A stretch of 64,000 nt of DNA from Streptomyces flavochromogenes (GCF_000717595.1 NZ_JNZO01000018.1:248001-312000), one strand, 5' to 3'. Positions 8,184 through 17,238 are shown, counted from the first letter of the stretch. Numbers and translations are program-made. Notes: generated by a model not told the origin, from the letters alone.

Positions 8184-8235
8184 ATCACCTGGTCGAAACA
8201 CCCTCAACTCCCTTGAAATCAAAGGTGATTGAGGG
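8184..8235. promoter_or_regulatory. nested inverted repeats in the snapalysin/LysR intergenic region
   Basis: The 186-bp divergent region holds nested symmetrical arms: atcacct (8184-8190)/aggtgat (8223-8229) and ccctcaa (8201-8207)/ttgaggg (8229-8235), around a central TTGA-AA-TCAA (8213-8222). LysR proteins bind T-N11-A palindromes in such shared promoters, so this is the likely SnpR-type operator. Confidence 0.6.
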
Positions 8236-8282
8236 GTTCCGGGTATCTGGTGCGAGCCAGGGAGCCGCCCTACCCTCGGGGC

Positions 8283-9248
8283 ATGGAGCTGGAGGTGAGA
8301 CACCTGCGCGCGCTCTGCGCCATCGCGGACACGGGCAGCCTGCACAAGGCGGCCCGCCAACTGGGCATGAGTCAGCCGTCGTTGACCACCCAGCTGCGCC
8401 GCATCGAGAACACCCTGGGCGCCGAGCTCTTCTCCCGCGGCCGAACCGGCTGCCGCCCCACCCCGCTCGGTCGCTCCCTGCTCAGCCGGGCCCGCCCGCT
8501 CGTCGCCGACATGGCGGCGCTCGTCACCGAGACCCGGGCCGCCGCCCGCACCGACGGACTCGGGCTCCGGGTCGGGTCCACCGCCAGCCGGGCGCTCCCG
8601 GGCTGGCTGCGCCGGCTCCGCCAGCGGCTGCCCGGCACCGACATCGGCCTGCGGATGGACGTCTCCGCGAACGCGCTGCTGCGGAGCGTCGCCGCCGGGC
8701 GGCTCGACGTGGCCTTCGTGCACGAGGTGGAGGGCTGCCCGTTACGGGTCCCCGAGGGCCTCAAGGGGCGCGTCCTGGTCGCCCGCGAACCGCAGTTCGT
8801 CTCCATGGCCCGTGACCATCCGGCCGCCGCCCGGCCCGTGGTGGACCTCGCCGACCTGGCCGGCGACCACTGGATGGTCGACCCGACCGTGGACGGCGAA
8901 TGGGACGGCCTGCGCCGGGTCCTGGACGCCGCCGGCATCGACCCGCCGCTGCTGCACGGCGACTACCACACGGCCGCCTCCCTCATCGTCCTCGGCGAGG
9001 CCGTCGCCCCCTGCCAGCCGACCTCGGTCCCGCGCGAGGACATGGCCGTCCGCCCGCTGCGCGGCGACCCGCTGGCCGTCCGACTGCTGCTGTACGCGCG
9101 CCCCGGGGCGCCCCTGGACACGCTGTACGCGGAACTCGCGGCGGCCTACCGGGAGGTGGCCCTGAGGGCGGCCCCGTACCGCGAGTGGCTGCGGCGGCAG
9201 GGAACGGCCGCGAGCCTGTCGGTGGGACCGTGCATGATGACGGCATGA
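8283..9248 (+). CDS. LysR-family regulator, SnpR/MprR type, containing a TTA codon
   Basis: 321 residues. The N-terminal winged helix-turn-helix (about 1-65: [35 protein letters not shown]) is the LysR signature, and the remainder is the two-lobed effector domain. Position beside snapalysin matches the snpR/mprR activators of secreted small proteases. ATG 8283 gives the standard family start. Leu154 is encoded by TTA at 8742-8744, the codon read by the bldA tRNA, so translation should depend on developmental stage. The stop overlaps the start of the GNAT gene (ATGA), so the two are probably co-translated. Confidence 0.88.
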   Translation: MELEVRHLRALCAIADTGSLHKAARQLGMSQPSLTTQLRRIENTLGAELFSRGRTGCRPTPLGRSLLSRARPLVADMAALVTETRAAARTDGLGLRVGSTASRALPGWLRRLRQRLPGTDIGLRMDVSANALLRSVAAGRLDVAFVHEVEGCPLRVPEGLKGRVLVAREPQFVSMARDHPAAARPVVDLADLAGDHWMVDPTVDGEWDGLRRVLDAAGIDPPLLHGDYHTAASLIVLGEAVAPCQPTSVPREDMAVRPLRGDPLAVRLLLYARPGAPLDTLYAELAAAYREVALRAAPYREWLRRQGTAASLSVGPCMMTA

Positions 9249-9721
9249 GCGAACACCCGGCACCGGCACTGGTCCGACACGCGCGCCCCGAGGACCTGCC
9301 GCGGGTCGTGGAACTCATCGCCGAGCACGCGGCGTACGAGAAGGCGGCGCCCCCCGCCCCCGGGCTCGCGGACCGGCTCACCGGCCTCCTCTTCGGCACC
9401 GAACCGCCCCGCCTCCGCTGCCTGGTCGCCGCCCTCCCCGACGGCACCCTCGCGGGCTACGCGAGCTGCGCGCCGGAGCTCTCCACCTGGGACGGCACGG
9501 AGTACCTCCACATGGACTGCCTCTACCTCACGGAGACCTCCCGGGGGCACGGCCTGGGCCCGCTCCTGATGGCGGCGGTCCGCGCGGAGGCGAGCCGGCT
9601 CGGGCTCGCCGAGATCCAGTGGCAGACCCCCGCGTGGAACGAGAACGCGATCCGCTTCTACGACCGGCTGGGCGCCACGTCCAAGGAGAAGCGCCGCTAC
9701 AGCCTCCGCACGGAGGCGTAG
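9245..9721 (+). CDS. GNAT family N-acetyltransferase
   Basis: 158 residues. VRHARPEDLPRVVELIAEHA starts the GNAT fold, and the acetyl-CoA loop is seen in LTETSRGHGLGPLLMAAV, followed by WNENAIRFYDRLGA. The YLHMDCLYL strand is like that of diamine/spermidine acetyltransferases, so a small-amine substrate is possible but unproven. The gene overlaps the LysR regulator by 4 nt (ATGA), which implies coupling and possible functional linkage. Confidence 0.85.
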   Translation: MSEHPAPALVRHARPEDLPRVVELIAEHAAYEKAAPPAPGLADRLTGLLFGTEPPRLRCLVAALPDGTLAGYASCAPELSTWDGTEYLHMDCLYLTETSRGHGLGPLLMAAVRAEASRLGLAEIQWQTPAWNENAIRFYDRLGATSKEKRRYSLRTEA

Positions 9722-9736
9722 GCGGCCCGCGGGGGC

Positions 9737-10894
9737 TCAGTCGCGGGCCGGCGGCCAGGGCCCGGCGAGCAGCCGCTCGGCCTCGGTGACGATCGCCGCC
9801 GCGAGATGCTCGCGCGCGCCCGACCGGACGGCCGCCCAGTCGTTGTGGGCGTCGGTCGCCTCGAAGAGCGGCCGGAGCACCCGCGGCCGGGCCAGGGCGC
9901 CCCAGCCCTCGTACGTGATGAGGTCACCTCCGGCACCTGGGGCGAGGTGACCGTTCACGATCAGCCCCAGCCACCAGCGCACCAGCTCCCAACGGGCGGC
10001 CTCCCACGGAAGGCCGGTGTCGTCCACGGGCAGGGCGTCGGCAAGTCCCAGCTCGCCGAGAACCCGTTCGAAGAGACCGTCGGCGCGTTCGTGCTCCGAC
10101 CGGGTCAGACCGGCGAGCAGCGGAAGGGACTCCGTCTCGACGTCGAGCAGCAGCGCGGTGAGCCCGGCCTCGACCAACTGCTCGGGCGAGGGCCGCCGGC
10201 CGATGAGCCGCTCGACGGCCAGCATCCGGAGGCACTCGACGGCCTCCTGCGGGGTGACGGCGTACGGGGCGTACGGAGTGGGCGCGATGACGTCGATGCC
10301 GGGTCCGCCCTCGACGAGGTACGACCAGAAGTCGACGGTGACGTGGGCGGTGAGACTGCTCGCCCGCCCGGCGAACTCGTGCCGGACGTAGTCGGAGAGG
10401 TCGTTCCCGTAGAGGATGGCGTCGGTCTGGTGGACGGACAGCACCGGGTGCCCCCACGCGCCCGGAGTGCCGGGCAGGTAGCGGTGGCCGTAGACGGGGA
10501 CCAGCGGAGGAACGTTCGCGCACTCGGCCCGCGCGACCTTCAGCGCCTCGGCGGCATCCGTGGGCCGGGGGCTCCAGTCGGGATGCCAGAAGCCGTTGTG
10601 CTCCACGTCGAAGAGCATGCCCTCGACCGGCCGGGCGAGCCGGTCGGCCAGGTCGTCCGGGTCGCCGTCGCGCCAGTCCGGCCAGTTCGGCGACCCGAGG
10701 GGCAGCCCGGCGGCGAGGAACACCCGATGGTCCGCCGAGAACCCGAACCCGAACCGCGCCTCGACGGCGTCGAGTTCCGCGTCACTGAGACCGGGCCCGA
10801 TCTCGGCCGGGAGCAGATGGAGAAGGACCCGGGCGTCTTCGGTGGTCAACCGAGGGGACGCAGAGGACGGAGAGGACGGGGAGAACGTGGCCAT
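9737..10894 (-). CDS. SMI1/KNR4 (SUKH) domain protein
   Basis: 385 residues. The N-terminal part (about 18-130) has SUKH features: LPAEIGPGLSDAELDAVEARFGFGFSADHRVFLAAGLPLG, then PDWRDG and FWHPDWSPRP. The following region (YGHRYLPGTPGAWGHPVLSVHQTDAILYGNDLSDYV) continues this family. The C-terminal third is helical and unassigned. SUKH proteins often act as immunity proteins to polymorphic toxins, but standalone chromosomal members like this are of unknown function, and no toxin gene is adjacent. It is divergent from the 211-residue unknown at 10925, with only 30 bp between starts. Confidence 0.75.
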   Translation of the reverse strand: MATFSPSSPSSASPRLTTEDARVLLHLLPAEIGPGLSDAELDAVEARFGFGFSADHRVFLAAGLPLGSPNWPDWRDGDPDDLADRLARPVEGMLFDVEHNGFWHPDWSPRPTDAAEALKVARAECANVPPLVPVYGHRYLPGTPGAWGHPVLSVHQTDAILYGNDLSDYVRHEFAGRASSLTAHVTVDFWSYLVEGGPGIDVIAPTPYAPYAVTPQEAVECLRMLAVERLIGRRPSPEQLVEAGLTALLLDVETESLPLLAGLTRSEHERADGLFERVLGELGLADALPVDDTGLPWEAARWELVRWWLGLIVNGHLAPGAGGDLITYEGWGALARPRVLRPLFEATDAHNDWAAVRSGAREHLAAAIVTEAERLLAGPWPPARD

Positions 10895-10924
10895 GCCCGA
10901 AGCCTAGTGACGCACACTCTTCGG

Positions 10925-11560
10925 ATGATCACCCTTCACCCCGTCCTGGAGATCCTCGGCACGCGCGACTTCGACCTCTGGCCGGTCGTGGAATCGGAGC
11001 CGTACGGCTTCCTGCCGCTCAGCGGCCGGCTCGGCACGGCTGAGGTCGGTACGGCGGTGATGCGCATCGCCGAGTACAACAGCGACGAGACGGCGGACGA
11101 GGGCCGCCCGCCGCGTCCCACCGATCCGCTGGGGAGCTTCCTCCACGGACTGCTGACCGTGGAGGAACTCTCCGCTGCGGGGGGTCTGCGGGTCACCGAC
11201 ACCGCGACGGGCGTCACGCTCCTGCCCGGCTGCTGCAACGGGCTGGAAGAGCGGCGCGACTGGTTCGAGGTCCTCGACGGCGACGGGTGGGCCGGCTTCG
11301 GCCACGACCCCTCGCCGCTCGCGGAACGCGTCGGCGACGCGGTGCGGCTGACCGTCGACGTCGAACGGGCCGACAGCCCGGTGATCGAACTCCCCGTCAC
11401 CGACCTGCGGCGCCTGCTGGCCGACGCGGAACGCGATCTGACCGGCTTCCTCCGGCTGGCCGACGAGTGGACCGCCCGGTACGTCCCCGACCACGCGACC
11501 GCGGTGACCGGGGCGCTGGCCAGAGCCCTGGCGCTGCCGGCGCCGGCGGAGGGGCGGTAG
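10925..11560 (+). CDS. uncharacterised protein
   Basis: 211 residues, soluble, acidic, no signal peptide. A central GCCNGLEERRDWFEVLDGDG motif is distinctive and may be a conserved core; the C-terminal third is helical. I do not recognise a family. ATG 10925 is taken as start; GTG 10907 would add six residues. Codon use is normal for the chromosome. It is divergent from the SUKH protein and ends 3 bp from the convergent VOC gene. Confidence 0.6.
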   Translation: MITLHPVLEILGTRDFDLWPVVESEPYGFLPLSGRLGTAEVGTAVMRIAEYNSDETADEGRPPRPTDPLGSFLHGLLTVEELSAAGGLRVTDTATGVTLLPGCCNGLEERRDWFEVLDGDGWAGFGHDPSPLAERVGDAVRLTVDVERADSPVIELPVTDLRRLLADAERDLTGFLRLADEWTARYVPDHATAVTGALARALALPAPAEGR

Positions 11561-11563
11561 GCC

Positions 11564-11950
11564 CTACTCCGTGACGTCCTGCGGGTACCAGCGCAGCTCG
11601 ACCGTGTTGCCGTCCGGGTCCTTCACGTAGACCGACTGGGCCGAACCACGGGCGCCCCAGCGGGGGACGGGGCCCTCGATGACGTCGAACGTCCCGGCGT
11701 CGAGGACCTCCTGCCAGTCGAGAGGGTCCACGACGAGACAGATGTGATCGACGTTGGACTCGCCGCGCGGGCGCGAGAAGAGGTCTATGACGGTGCTCTC
11801 GTCGATCCGCACGGAGGGGAACGACACCTTCCCAGCCCGCCATTCCTCGACGCGCTCGCCCGCGAGCCCCAGGGGCCCGGTGTAGAACGCGAGCGCCTCC
11901 TCGACGTCGGTCACGTTGAGTACCAGGTGGTCGAAAGCCTTGACGCGCAT
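11564..11950 (-). CDS. VOC-family (glyoxalase/dioxygenase fold) protein
   Basis: 128 residues with two beta-alpha-beta-beta-beta modules. KAFDHLVLNVTDVEEALAFYTGPLGL gives the first metal His, NVDHICLVV the second, and VYVKDPDGNTVELRW supplies the terminal Glu ligand. Members include glyoxalase I, dioxygenases and fosfomycin- or bleomycin-resistance proteins; substrate cannot be told. It follows sodN on the minus strand but is separated from it by a strong terminator, so it is probably transcribed separately. Confidence 0.85.
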   Translation of the reverse strand: MRVKAFDHLVLNVTDVEEALAFYTGPLGLAGERVEEWRAGKVSFPSVRIDESTVIDLFSRPRGESNVDHICLVVDPLDWQEVLDAGTFDVIEGPVPRWGARGSAQSVYVKDPDGNTVELRWYPQDVTE

Positions 11951-11997
11951 GGAGCATCACCCTTCTGTAGGTACGTCGGTATTGCGGCGGGAAAGTC

Positions 11998-12034
11998 CGA
12001 AGGGGTACGACCGCCAGGCGGTCGTACCCCTTCG
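11998..12034 (-). terminator. terminator of sodN
   Basis: A perfect 17-bp stem (11998-12014 / 12018-12034) with a 3-nt loop (cag) begins 17 nt downstream of the sodN stop codon. This is one of the strongest hairpins in the window, and it fits a highly expressed monocistronic gene. Confidence 0.9.
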
Positions 12035-12050
12035 AGCGGGAAAGAGAAGG

Positions 12051-12446
12051 TCAGGCCTTCTTCGTCTCCCAGAAGATGCGGTCGATCTCGGCGATGAGCT
12101 CCAGCGCCTTCTCGCCCGTCTTCGGGTCCGTCGACGCCTTGGCGGCCGAGAGGGCCTTCAGGGTGTCGTTGACCAGCTGGTTGAGCTCGGGGTACTTCTC
12201 GAAGTGCGGGGCCTTGAAGTAGTCGCTCCAGAGCACCGACACGTGGTGCTTGGCGAGCTCCGCGCGCTGCTCCTTGATGACCGTGGCGCGGGCGCGGAAG
12301 TGCGCGTCCTCGTTCGCCTGGTACTTCTCCTGGACAGCCTTGACCGACTCGGCCTCGATGCGGGCCTGGGCCGGGTCGTACACGCCGCACGGGAGGTCGC
12401 AGTGGGCGCTGACCTTCACCTTGGGGGCAAACAGGCGGGAGAGCAT
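12051..12446 (-). CDS. sodN: nickel superoxide dismutase precursor
   Basis: 131 residues. The nickel hook HCDLPCGVYDPAQAR starts at residue 15; after removal of the 14-residue propeptide (MLSRLFAPKVKVSA) His1, Cys2 and Cys6 bind nickel. The remaining four-helix bundle (VKAVQEKYQ ... DRIFWETKKA) forms the hexamer. The enzyme converts superoxide to oxygen and hydrogen peroxide in the cytosol. The propeptide is cleaved by the SodX protease encoded divergently 184 bp away. Ribosome site gaggaagg precedes the start. In Streptomyces, transcription is nickel dependent; no clear nickel-regulator box was recognised here. Confidence 0.97.
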   Translation of the reverse strand: MLSRLFAPKVKVSAHCDLPCGVYDPAQARIEAESVKAVQEKYQANEDAHFRARATVIKEQRAELAKHHVSVLWSDYFKAPHFEKYPELNQLVNDTLKALSAAKASTDPKTGEKALELIAEIDRIFWETKKA

Positions 12447-12630
12447 TGAGCCGTCCTTCCTCGTGATCGTCTTCTCAGGTGGGACATTACTCGGTGAGAA
12501 GGGCGATTTCGCGGGCGCCCCCTGGGGCTTAGGTCAAAAGTCCAGGGTCACCATGGGACTCGTGTACGAGTGAACGAGCAGATGTGTGGGTGGAGGCGCG
12601 TGTGGACCGGCGGGCGGAGCGGGAGGGCCG

Positions 12631-13065
12631 ATGAGGGAATCGGGGCGGGAGCGAGTGGCGGATGCCGGGGCTCCGTTCGGGATCGCCGAGGTGACGGGGG
12701 TGTCCATGGTGCCCACGCTGCTCCACGGGGATCAGCTGCTCGTGCACTACGGCGGACGTCTGCGGCCGGGGTGCGTGGCCGTGGTGCGGCACCCGCTCCA
12801 GCAGGATCTGCTCATCGTGAAGCGGCTGATCGAGCGACGTGACGGCGGCTGGTGGGTGCTCGGCGACAACCCGGACGCCGAGGGCGACAGCCGGGTCTTC
12901 GGGGCCGTACCGCCCGAGCTGGTTCTCGGGCGGGTGCGGGCGCGCTACCGGCCGGTGACACCGGGGCGTCAGCGGTCGCTGGGGGTGACGCTCTCCTGGC
13001 TGTTCTCGGCGGTGAGGCCGGTCCGGTCCGACCGGTCGGCCTCCAGGCGCTTGCGGGCCCGGTAG
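12631..13065 (+). CDS. sodX: nickel-type superoxide dismutase maturation protease (signal peptidase-like)
   Basis: 144 residues. GVSMVPTLLHGDQLLVHYG carries the catalytic Ser of the S26 fold and LLIVKRLIERRDGGWWVLGDN the catalytic Lys and the conserved GDN box. It lacks the N-terminal membrane anchor of true signal peptidases, as expected for SodX, which trims the SodN propeptide in the cytosol. ATG 12631 fits the family, although no good ribosome site is visible. The last 97 bases overlap the convergent CGNR gene, so the Arg/Ser-rich C-terminal tail is encoded opposite that gene's end. Confidence 0.9.
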   Translation: MRESGRERVADAGAPFGIAEVTGVSMVPTLLHGDQLLVHYGGRLRPGCVAVVRHPLQQDLLIVKRLIERRDGGWWVLGDNPDAEGDSRVFGAVPPELVLGRVRARYRPVTPGRQRSLGVTLSWLFSAVRPVRSDRSASRRLRAR

Positions 13066-13598
13066 GCGGCCACGTTGGCGCGGGTCGCGCAGCGGTCCGA
13101 GCAGTAGCGCCGGGAGCGGTTGGTGGAGGTGTCCAGGTAGGCGTTGCGGCAGGGCGGTGCCTGGCAGAGGCCGAGGCGGTCCGCGCCGAACTCCGTCAGG
13201 TGGAAGGCGAGCCCCATCGCCGCGATCGCCGCGTATCCCGCGGTCGCGTTCGACGGGTGGTCCGCGAGATGCATGTGCCACCGCGGCCGGCCGTCCTCGT
13301 CGAGGATGTCGTGGCCCGAGATCTGCGGGCTGACCGGGAACTCCAGGAGCAGCGAGTTCAGCAGGTCCACGGCTCCCGTGTGGTCGCCCTCGTCGGCCGC
13401 GGTGAAGACCGCCCGCAGCCGGGCCCGTACCGCGCGGAAGCGGGTCACGTCGGAGTCGGTGGCCCGGCGGGCCATCTGGGTGGCGGCGCCGAAGAGCTCG
13501 CGGATGACCTCGACGGAGGTCAGGGCGTCCTTGTTGCGGGCCGGCTCCTCGGTGTTGACCAGACGCACGGCGTAATCCGAGTAATAGGCCAGTTCCAC
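12969..13598 (-). CDS. CGNR zinc-finger / ABATE-domain regulator
   Basis: 209 residues. The N-terminal ABATE-type domain (about 1-140) is followed by a CGNR-type zinc finger at about 145-185 (LCQAPPCRNAYLDTSTNRSRRYCSDRCATRANVAAYRARKR). Such proteins are probable stress-responsive transcription regulators; target unknown. The start is GTG 13598 with aagga 5 nt upstream. Its 3' 97 bases overlap sodX, and the overlapped part encodes only a Ser/Asp-rich tail after the finger. The neighbouring methyltransferase is divergent and may be a target. Confidence 0.85.
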   Translation of the reverse strand: MELAYYSDYAVRLVNTEEPARNKDALTSVEVIRELFGAATQMARRATDSDVTRFRAVRARLRAVFTAADEGDHTGAVDLLNSLLLEFPVSPQISGHDILDEDGRPRWHMHLADHPSNATAGYAAIAAMGLAFHLTEFGADRLGLCQAPPCRNAYLDTSTNRSRRYCSDRCATRANVAAYRARKRLEADRSDRTGLTAENSQESVTPSDR

Positions 13599-13692
13599 TT
13601 GTAGTCCTTACTCCGGCGGGCTAGTGTCTCGGTCGGGAGGGGTAACAACTGTTTCCCCTATGAGGGTATTACGAAGAGGGGGAGGAACGGCG

Positions 13693-14442
13693 ATGACCGG
13701 AACCGACTGGGCGGCCTGGCAGCAGAGCTGGGACCGTCAGCAGGAGTGGTACATGCCGGACCGTGAGGAGCGCTTCCGGGTGATGCTCGACATGGTCGAG
13801 GCCATGGTGGGACCGAAGCCCCGCGTCCTCGACCTCGCGTGCGGTACGGGAAGTATCACGGATCGGCTCCTCAAGAGGTTCCCGGAGGCGACCAGTACCG
13901 GTGTCGACCTCGACCCGGCCCTCCTCGCCATCGCCGAGGGCTACTTCGCCGACGACGAGCGAGTCACCTTCGTGACCGCCGACCTCAAGGACCCCGACTG
14001 GGCCGCCGGGCTGCCCCACGACGCGTACGACGCCGTCCTCACCGCCACCGCGCTCCACTGGCTCCACAGCGAGCCCCTGACGGCCCTCTACGGCCGGCTC
14101 GCCGGCCTCGTCCGCGACGACGGCGTCTTCATGAACGCCGACCACATGATCGACACGACCACCCCCCGGATCAACGCCGCCGAGCGCGCCCAGCGCCACG
14201 CCGTCATGGACCGCGCCAGGACCGGTGGCGCCCTGGACTGGGCCGAGTGGTGGGCGCTCGCCGCCGAGGACCCCGTCCTCGCCGGGCCCACCGCCCGCCG
14301 CTTCGAGATCTACGGCGAGCACGCCGACGGCGACATGCCCTCCCCGCGCTGGCACGCCGACACCCTCCTCGCCGCCGGATTCGGCGAGGCCAGGACCGTG
14401 TGGGCCTCGCCCTCCGACACCCTGCTCCTCGCCGTGAAGTAG
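13693..14442 (+). CDS. class I SAM-dependent methyltransferase
   Basis: 249 residues. Motif I VLDLACGTGSITDRLL (about 39-54), acidic loop after TGVDLDPALLAIA, and motif IV LTATALHWLHSE are those of the Methyltransf_25/11 type. The substrate is likely small, but nothing in the sequence names it. ATG 13693 is preceded by ggagg at 13681. The gene is transcribed away from the CGNR regulator and ends 12 bp before a very strong bidirectional terminator. Confidence 0.85.
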   Translation: MTGTDWAAWQQSWDRQQEWYMPDREERFRVMLDMVEAMVGPKPRVLDLACGTGSITDRLLKRFPEATSTGVDLDPALLAIAEGYFADDERVTFVTADLKDPDWAAGLPHDAYDAVLTATALHWLHSEPLTALYGRLAGLVRDDGVFMNADHMIDTTTPRINAAERAQRHAVMDRARTGGALDWAEWWALAAEDPVLAGPTARRFEIYGEHADGDMPSPRWHADTLLAAGFGEARTVWASPSDTLLLAVK

Positions 14443-14454
14443 CCGGCGCGGATG

Positions 14455-14496
14455 CGGGAAGGGGCGGTACGGGAGAACCCGTACCGCCCCTTCCCG
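14455..14496. terminator. bidirectional terminator
   Basis: Perfect 19-bp stem (14455-14473 / 14478-14496) with the tetraloop agaa, between the convergent ends at 14442 and 14506. Both the methyltransferase and the amino-acid transporter operon can use it. Confidence 0.92.
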
Positions 14497-14505
14497 TGTC
14501 TCCGG

Positions 14506-15273
14506 CTACAGCACCTTCGACAGGAACGCCTTCGTCCGGTCGTGCTGCGGGTTGCCCAGGACGTCGCGCGGGTTGCCCGACTCGACGACCACACCGCCGT
14601 CCATGAAGACCAGCGAGTCGCCGACCTCGCGGGCGAAGCCCATCTCGTGCGTGACGACGATCATCGTCATGCCCGACTCGGCGAGGTCGCGCATGACGTC
14701 GAGGACGTCACCGACCAGCTCCGGGTCGAGCGCCGACGTCGGCTCGTCGAAGAGCATCAGCTTCGGCTCCATCGCCAGCGCGCGGGCGATGGCGACACGC
14801 TGCTGCTGGCCGCCGGAGAGCTGCGACGGGTAGTTCCCCATCTTGTCCCGCAGGCCCACGCGGTCGAGCAGACGCTCGGCACGCTCGCGTGCCACCGCCT
14901 TCGACTCGCCCTTCACCTGGATCGGGGCCTCCATGACATTGGCCAGGGCCGTCATGTGGGGGAAGAGGTTGAAGCGCTGGAAGACCATGCCGATGTCACG
15001 GCGCTGGACCGCGACCTCGCTGTCCTTCAGCTCGTACAGCTTGCCGTTCTTCTCCCGGTAGCCGACCAGCTGGCCGTCGACCGAGAGCCGGCCGCCGTCG
15101 ACCCGCTCCAGGTGGTTGATGCAGCGGAGGAAGGTCGACTTGCCGGAGCCGGAGGGGCCGACCAGGCAGAAGACCTCTCCGTTCTGGACCTCCAGGTCGA
15201 TGCCCCGGAGGATGTGGGCCGCGCCGTAGGACTTGTGGACGCCTTCGGCCTTGACCATGGGCTCGCCGGTCAT
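14506..15273 (-). CDS. polar amino-acid ABC transporter ATP-binding protein
   Basis: 255 residues. Walker [10 protein letters not shown], signature [15 protein letters not shown], Walker [15 protein letters not shown] and the H-loop [12 protein letters not shown] are complete. The sequence is GlnQ-like and belongs to the polar amino-acid uptake family. It powers import with the permease and binding protein upstream in the same operon. ATG 15273 overlaps the permease stop (ATGA), so translation is coupled. A strong terminator follows. Confidence 0.93.
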   Translation of the reverse strand: MTGEPMVKAEGVHKSYGAAHILRGIDLEVQNGEVFCLVGPSGSGKSTFLRCINHLERVDGGRLSVDGQLVGYREKNGKLYELKDSEVAVQRRDIGMVFQRFNLFPHMTALANVMEAPIQVKGESKAVARERAERLLDRVGLRDKMGNYPSQLSGGQQQRVAIARALAMEPKLMLFDEPTSALDPELVGDVLDVMRDLAESGMTMIVVTHEMGFAREVGDSLVFMDGGVVVESGNPRDVLGNPQHDRTKAFLSKVL

Positions 15274-16217
15274 CCGGACACCGCCGATCGCTTGAAGGTG
15301 GTCAGGTTCGCGCGGATCCGCTGCCACGGGGTGGGCGGCAGGCTCCGCAGCGAACCGCGGGCGAAGCGGCGCTCCAGGTAGTACTGGCCGACGCTGAACA
15401 CGCTGGTCAGCGCGAGGTACCAGATGGAGGCGACGAAGAGCATCTCCATCACGGCGCCCGCCGTGCTGCCGATGTTCGACGAGGCCCGCAGGAGTTCTGT
15501 GTACTGCACGGCCGAGACGAGTGACGAGGTCTTCAGCATGTTGATGAACTCGTTGCCCGTCGGCGGCACGATGACCCGCATGGCCTGCGGAAGGACGACC
15601 CGGCCCATGGTCTTGGTCTGGGACATGCCGAGCGCGTGCGCGGCCTCCGTCTGCCCCTCGTCGACGGACTGGATGCCCGCCCGGACGATCTCCGCCATGT
15701 AGGCGCCCTCGTTGAGGCCGAGACCGAGCAGCGCGACCATGAACGGCGTCATGACGTCGACGGTCTCGTTCTTGTAGATCGGCCCGAGGTTGATGTACTC
15801 GAAGATCAGCGACAGGTTGAACCACACCAGCAGCTGCACGTACACCGGAGTGCCGCGGAAGAACCAGATGTAGAGCCAGGCGACGGCGCCGGTCACGGGG
15901 TTCTTCGACAGCCGCATCACCGCGAAGACGACACCGAGGACGAGGCCCAGGGCCATCGAGGCGACGCTGATGATCACGGTGTTCGCGAGGCCGTCGAGGA
16001 CCGACGGGTCGAACAGCTTGTCCCACACCGTGTCCCAGATGATGTTGCCCTGGGAGAAGGCGTAGATGAGCCATCCGAGCAGCGCGACGACGACGACGCC
16101 GCTGACCCAGCGTCCGTAGTGCCGTACGGGGATGGCCTTGATCGCCTCGTACGGGGAACCCGAGGCGCCGGACCCGGCCGGAGCGGCGGCCGGGTCCTTG
16201 GAGATCTTGTCAGTCAT
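15270..16217 (-). CDS. polar amino-acid ABC transporter permease
   Basis: 315 residues. A cytosolic N terminus precedes a first membrane helix ([18 protein letters not shown]) and the HisM/GlnP-type core ([21 protein letters not shown] ... [29 protein letters not shown]), which contains the EAA loop that docks the ATPase. One permease gene is present, so the pore is probably a homodimer. It is second in the binding protein-permease-ATPase operon, 55 bp after the binding protein and 4 nt overlapped with the ATPase. Confidence 0.93.
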   Translation of the reverse strand: MTDKISKDPAAAPAGSGASGSPYEAIKAIPVRHYGRWVSGVVVVALLGWLIYAFSQGNIIWDTVWDKLFDPSVLDGLANTVIISVASMALGLVLGVVFAVMRLSKNPVTGAVAWLYIWFFRGTPVYVQLLVWFNLSLIFEYINLGPIYKNETVDVMTPFMVALLGLGLNEGAYMAEIVRAGIQSVDEGQTEAAHALGMSQTKTMGRVVLPQAMRVIVPPTGNEFINMLKTSSLVSAVQYTELLRASSNIGSTAGAVMEMLFVASIWYLALTSVFSVGQYYLERRFARGSLRSLPPTPWQRIRANLTTFKRSAVSG

Positions 16218-16243
16218 GACGACTGCCCTTCAGTGGAGCGGGG

Positions 16244-16291
16244 AGGTCACTTGCCGGCGTTGACGAGGAAGGTCACTGGCCGGCGTTGACG
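16244..16291. repeat. 22-nt direct repeat duplicating the 3' end of the binding-protein gene
   Basis: Bases 16244-16265 repeat 16270-16291 with one internal mismatch (offset 26). The second copy contains the real stop codon and the Val-Asn-Ala-Gly end of the binding protein; the first copy is a duplicate of that end in the intergenic spacer before the permease. Confidence 0.75.
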
Positions 16292-17238
16292 GTGGCCGTC
16301 TTGACGGCGCTGTCCGAGACGTCCCACTTCTTGAGGGCATCGGCGTAGGTGCCGTCCTTGATGGCCGCGTCGAGCGCTTCCTTGATGGCGTCGCGCAGCT
16401 GGGTGTCGTCCTTCGAGACGCCGATGCCGAACAGGCCGACGTCGCTCTGGTTGCCGACGACCTCGAAGTCGTTGCCGCCGCCCGAGGTCTTCGCGATGTA
16501 CGCGGCGACCGGGTAGTCGTTGAGGTCGGCCACGGCGCCGCCGGCCTTGACGCGCGTCTGCGCCTCGGCGTCGGTGTCGAAGGCCTGGATCGTCAGCTTG
16601 TTGGCGCCGCACTTCGTGGCCTGGGCCTTGAAGGTGTCCTCGTAGATCGTGCCGCGCTGGACGGCCACGGTCTTGCCGCAGAGGTCGTCGAGCGAGTTGA
16701 TGTTCTGCGGGTTGCCCTTCTTGACCAGGAGGGAGACGCCGGAGCTGAAGTAGTCGACGAAGTCGATGCCCTTGCCGATCTTCTTCCCGTTGTCGTCCAG
16801 GCCCTCCTGGCGCTTCTTGTTGTCCGTCATCGAGGACATGATCACGTCCTGGCGACCGGTGTAGATCGAGGTGATCAGACCGTCGAAGGTGCCCGACGTG
16901 AACTTGAACTCGACGCCGAGCTGCTTGCCCAGGGCCGCGGCGATGTCGGGGTCGACGCCGACGATCTTGCCGCCCTCGGTGAACTCCATCGGGGCGTACG
17001 AGGCGTCGGTGCCGACCTTGATGACACCGGCCTTCTGGATGTCGGCGGGGAGCTTCGAGAAGAGCGGGGCGGCGTTGGCGGAGCCGGCGTCCTTCGTCGG
17101 GGTGGCGGACGAGCCGCCCTCGGTCTGGTCGCCACAGGCGGTCAGCAGCACGGAGCCGACGACCGCGATGGCGGCGACCGCGGCAAGACGGGAGGTGCGG
17201 GTCTTGGCGGTCGTACAGCGCGTGGAGCGTGCGGTCAT
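16273..17238 (-). CDS. polar amino-acid ABC transporter substrate-binding lipoprotein
   Basis: 321 residues. The lipobox VLLTACG places the acylated cysteine at residue 35, so the protein is anchored outside the membrane. The type II periplasmic-binding fold (SBP_bac_3) begins at VIKVGTDASYAPMEF and includes PDIAAALGKQLGVEFKF and DLCGKTVAVQRGTIYED. It should bind a polar amino acid and deliver it to the permease. ATG 17238 is preceded by ggaggaa. It is the first gene of the three-gene operon. A 22-nt duplication follows its stop codon. Confidence 0.93.
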   Translation of the reverse strand: MTARSTRCTTAKTRTSRLAAVAAIAVVGSVLLTACGDQTEGGSSATPTKDAGSANAAPLFSKLPADIQKAGVIKVGTDASYAPMEFTEGGKIVGVDPDIAAALGKQLGVEFKFTSGTFDGLITSIYTGRQDVIMSSMTDNKKRQEGLDDNGKKIGKGIDFVDYFSSGVSLLVKKGNPQNINSLDDLCGKTVAVQRGTIYEDTFKAQATKCGANKLTIQAFDTDAEAQTRVKAGGAVADLNDYPVAAYIAKTSGGGNDFEVVGNQSDVGLFGIGVSKDDTQLRDAIKEALDAAIKDGTYADALKKWDVSDSAVKTATVNAGQ

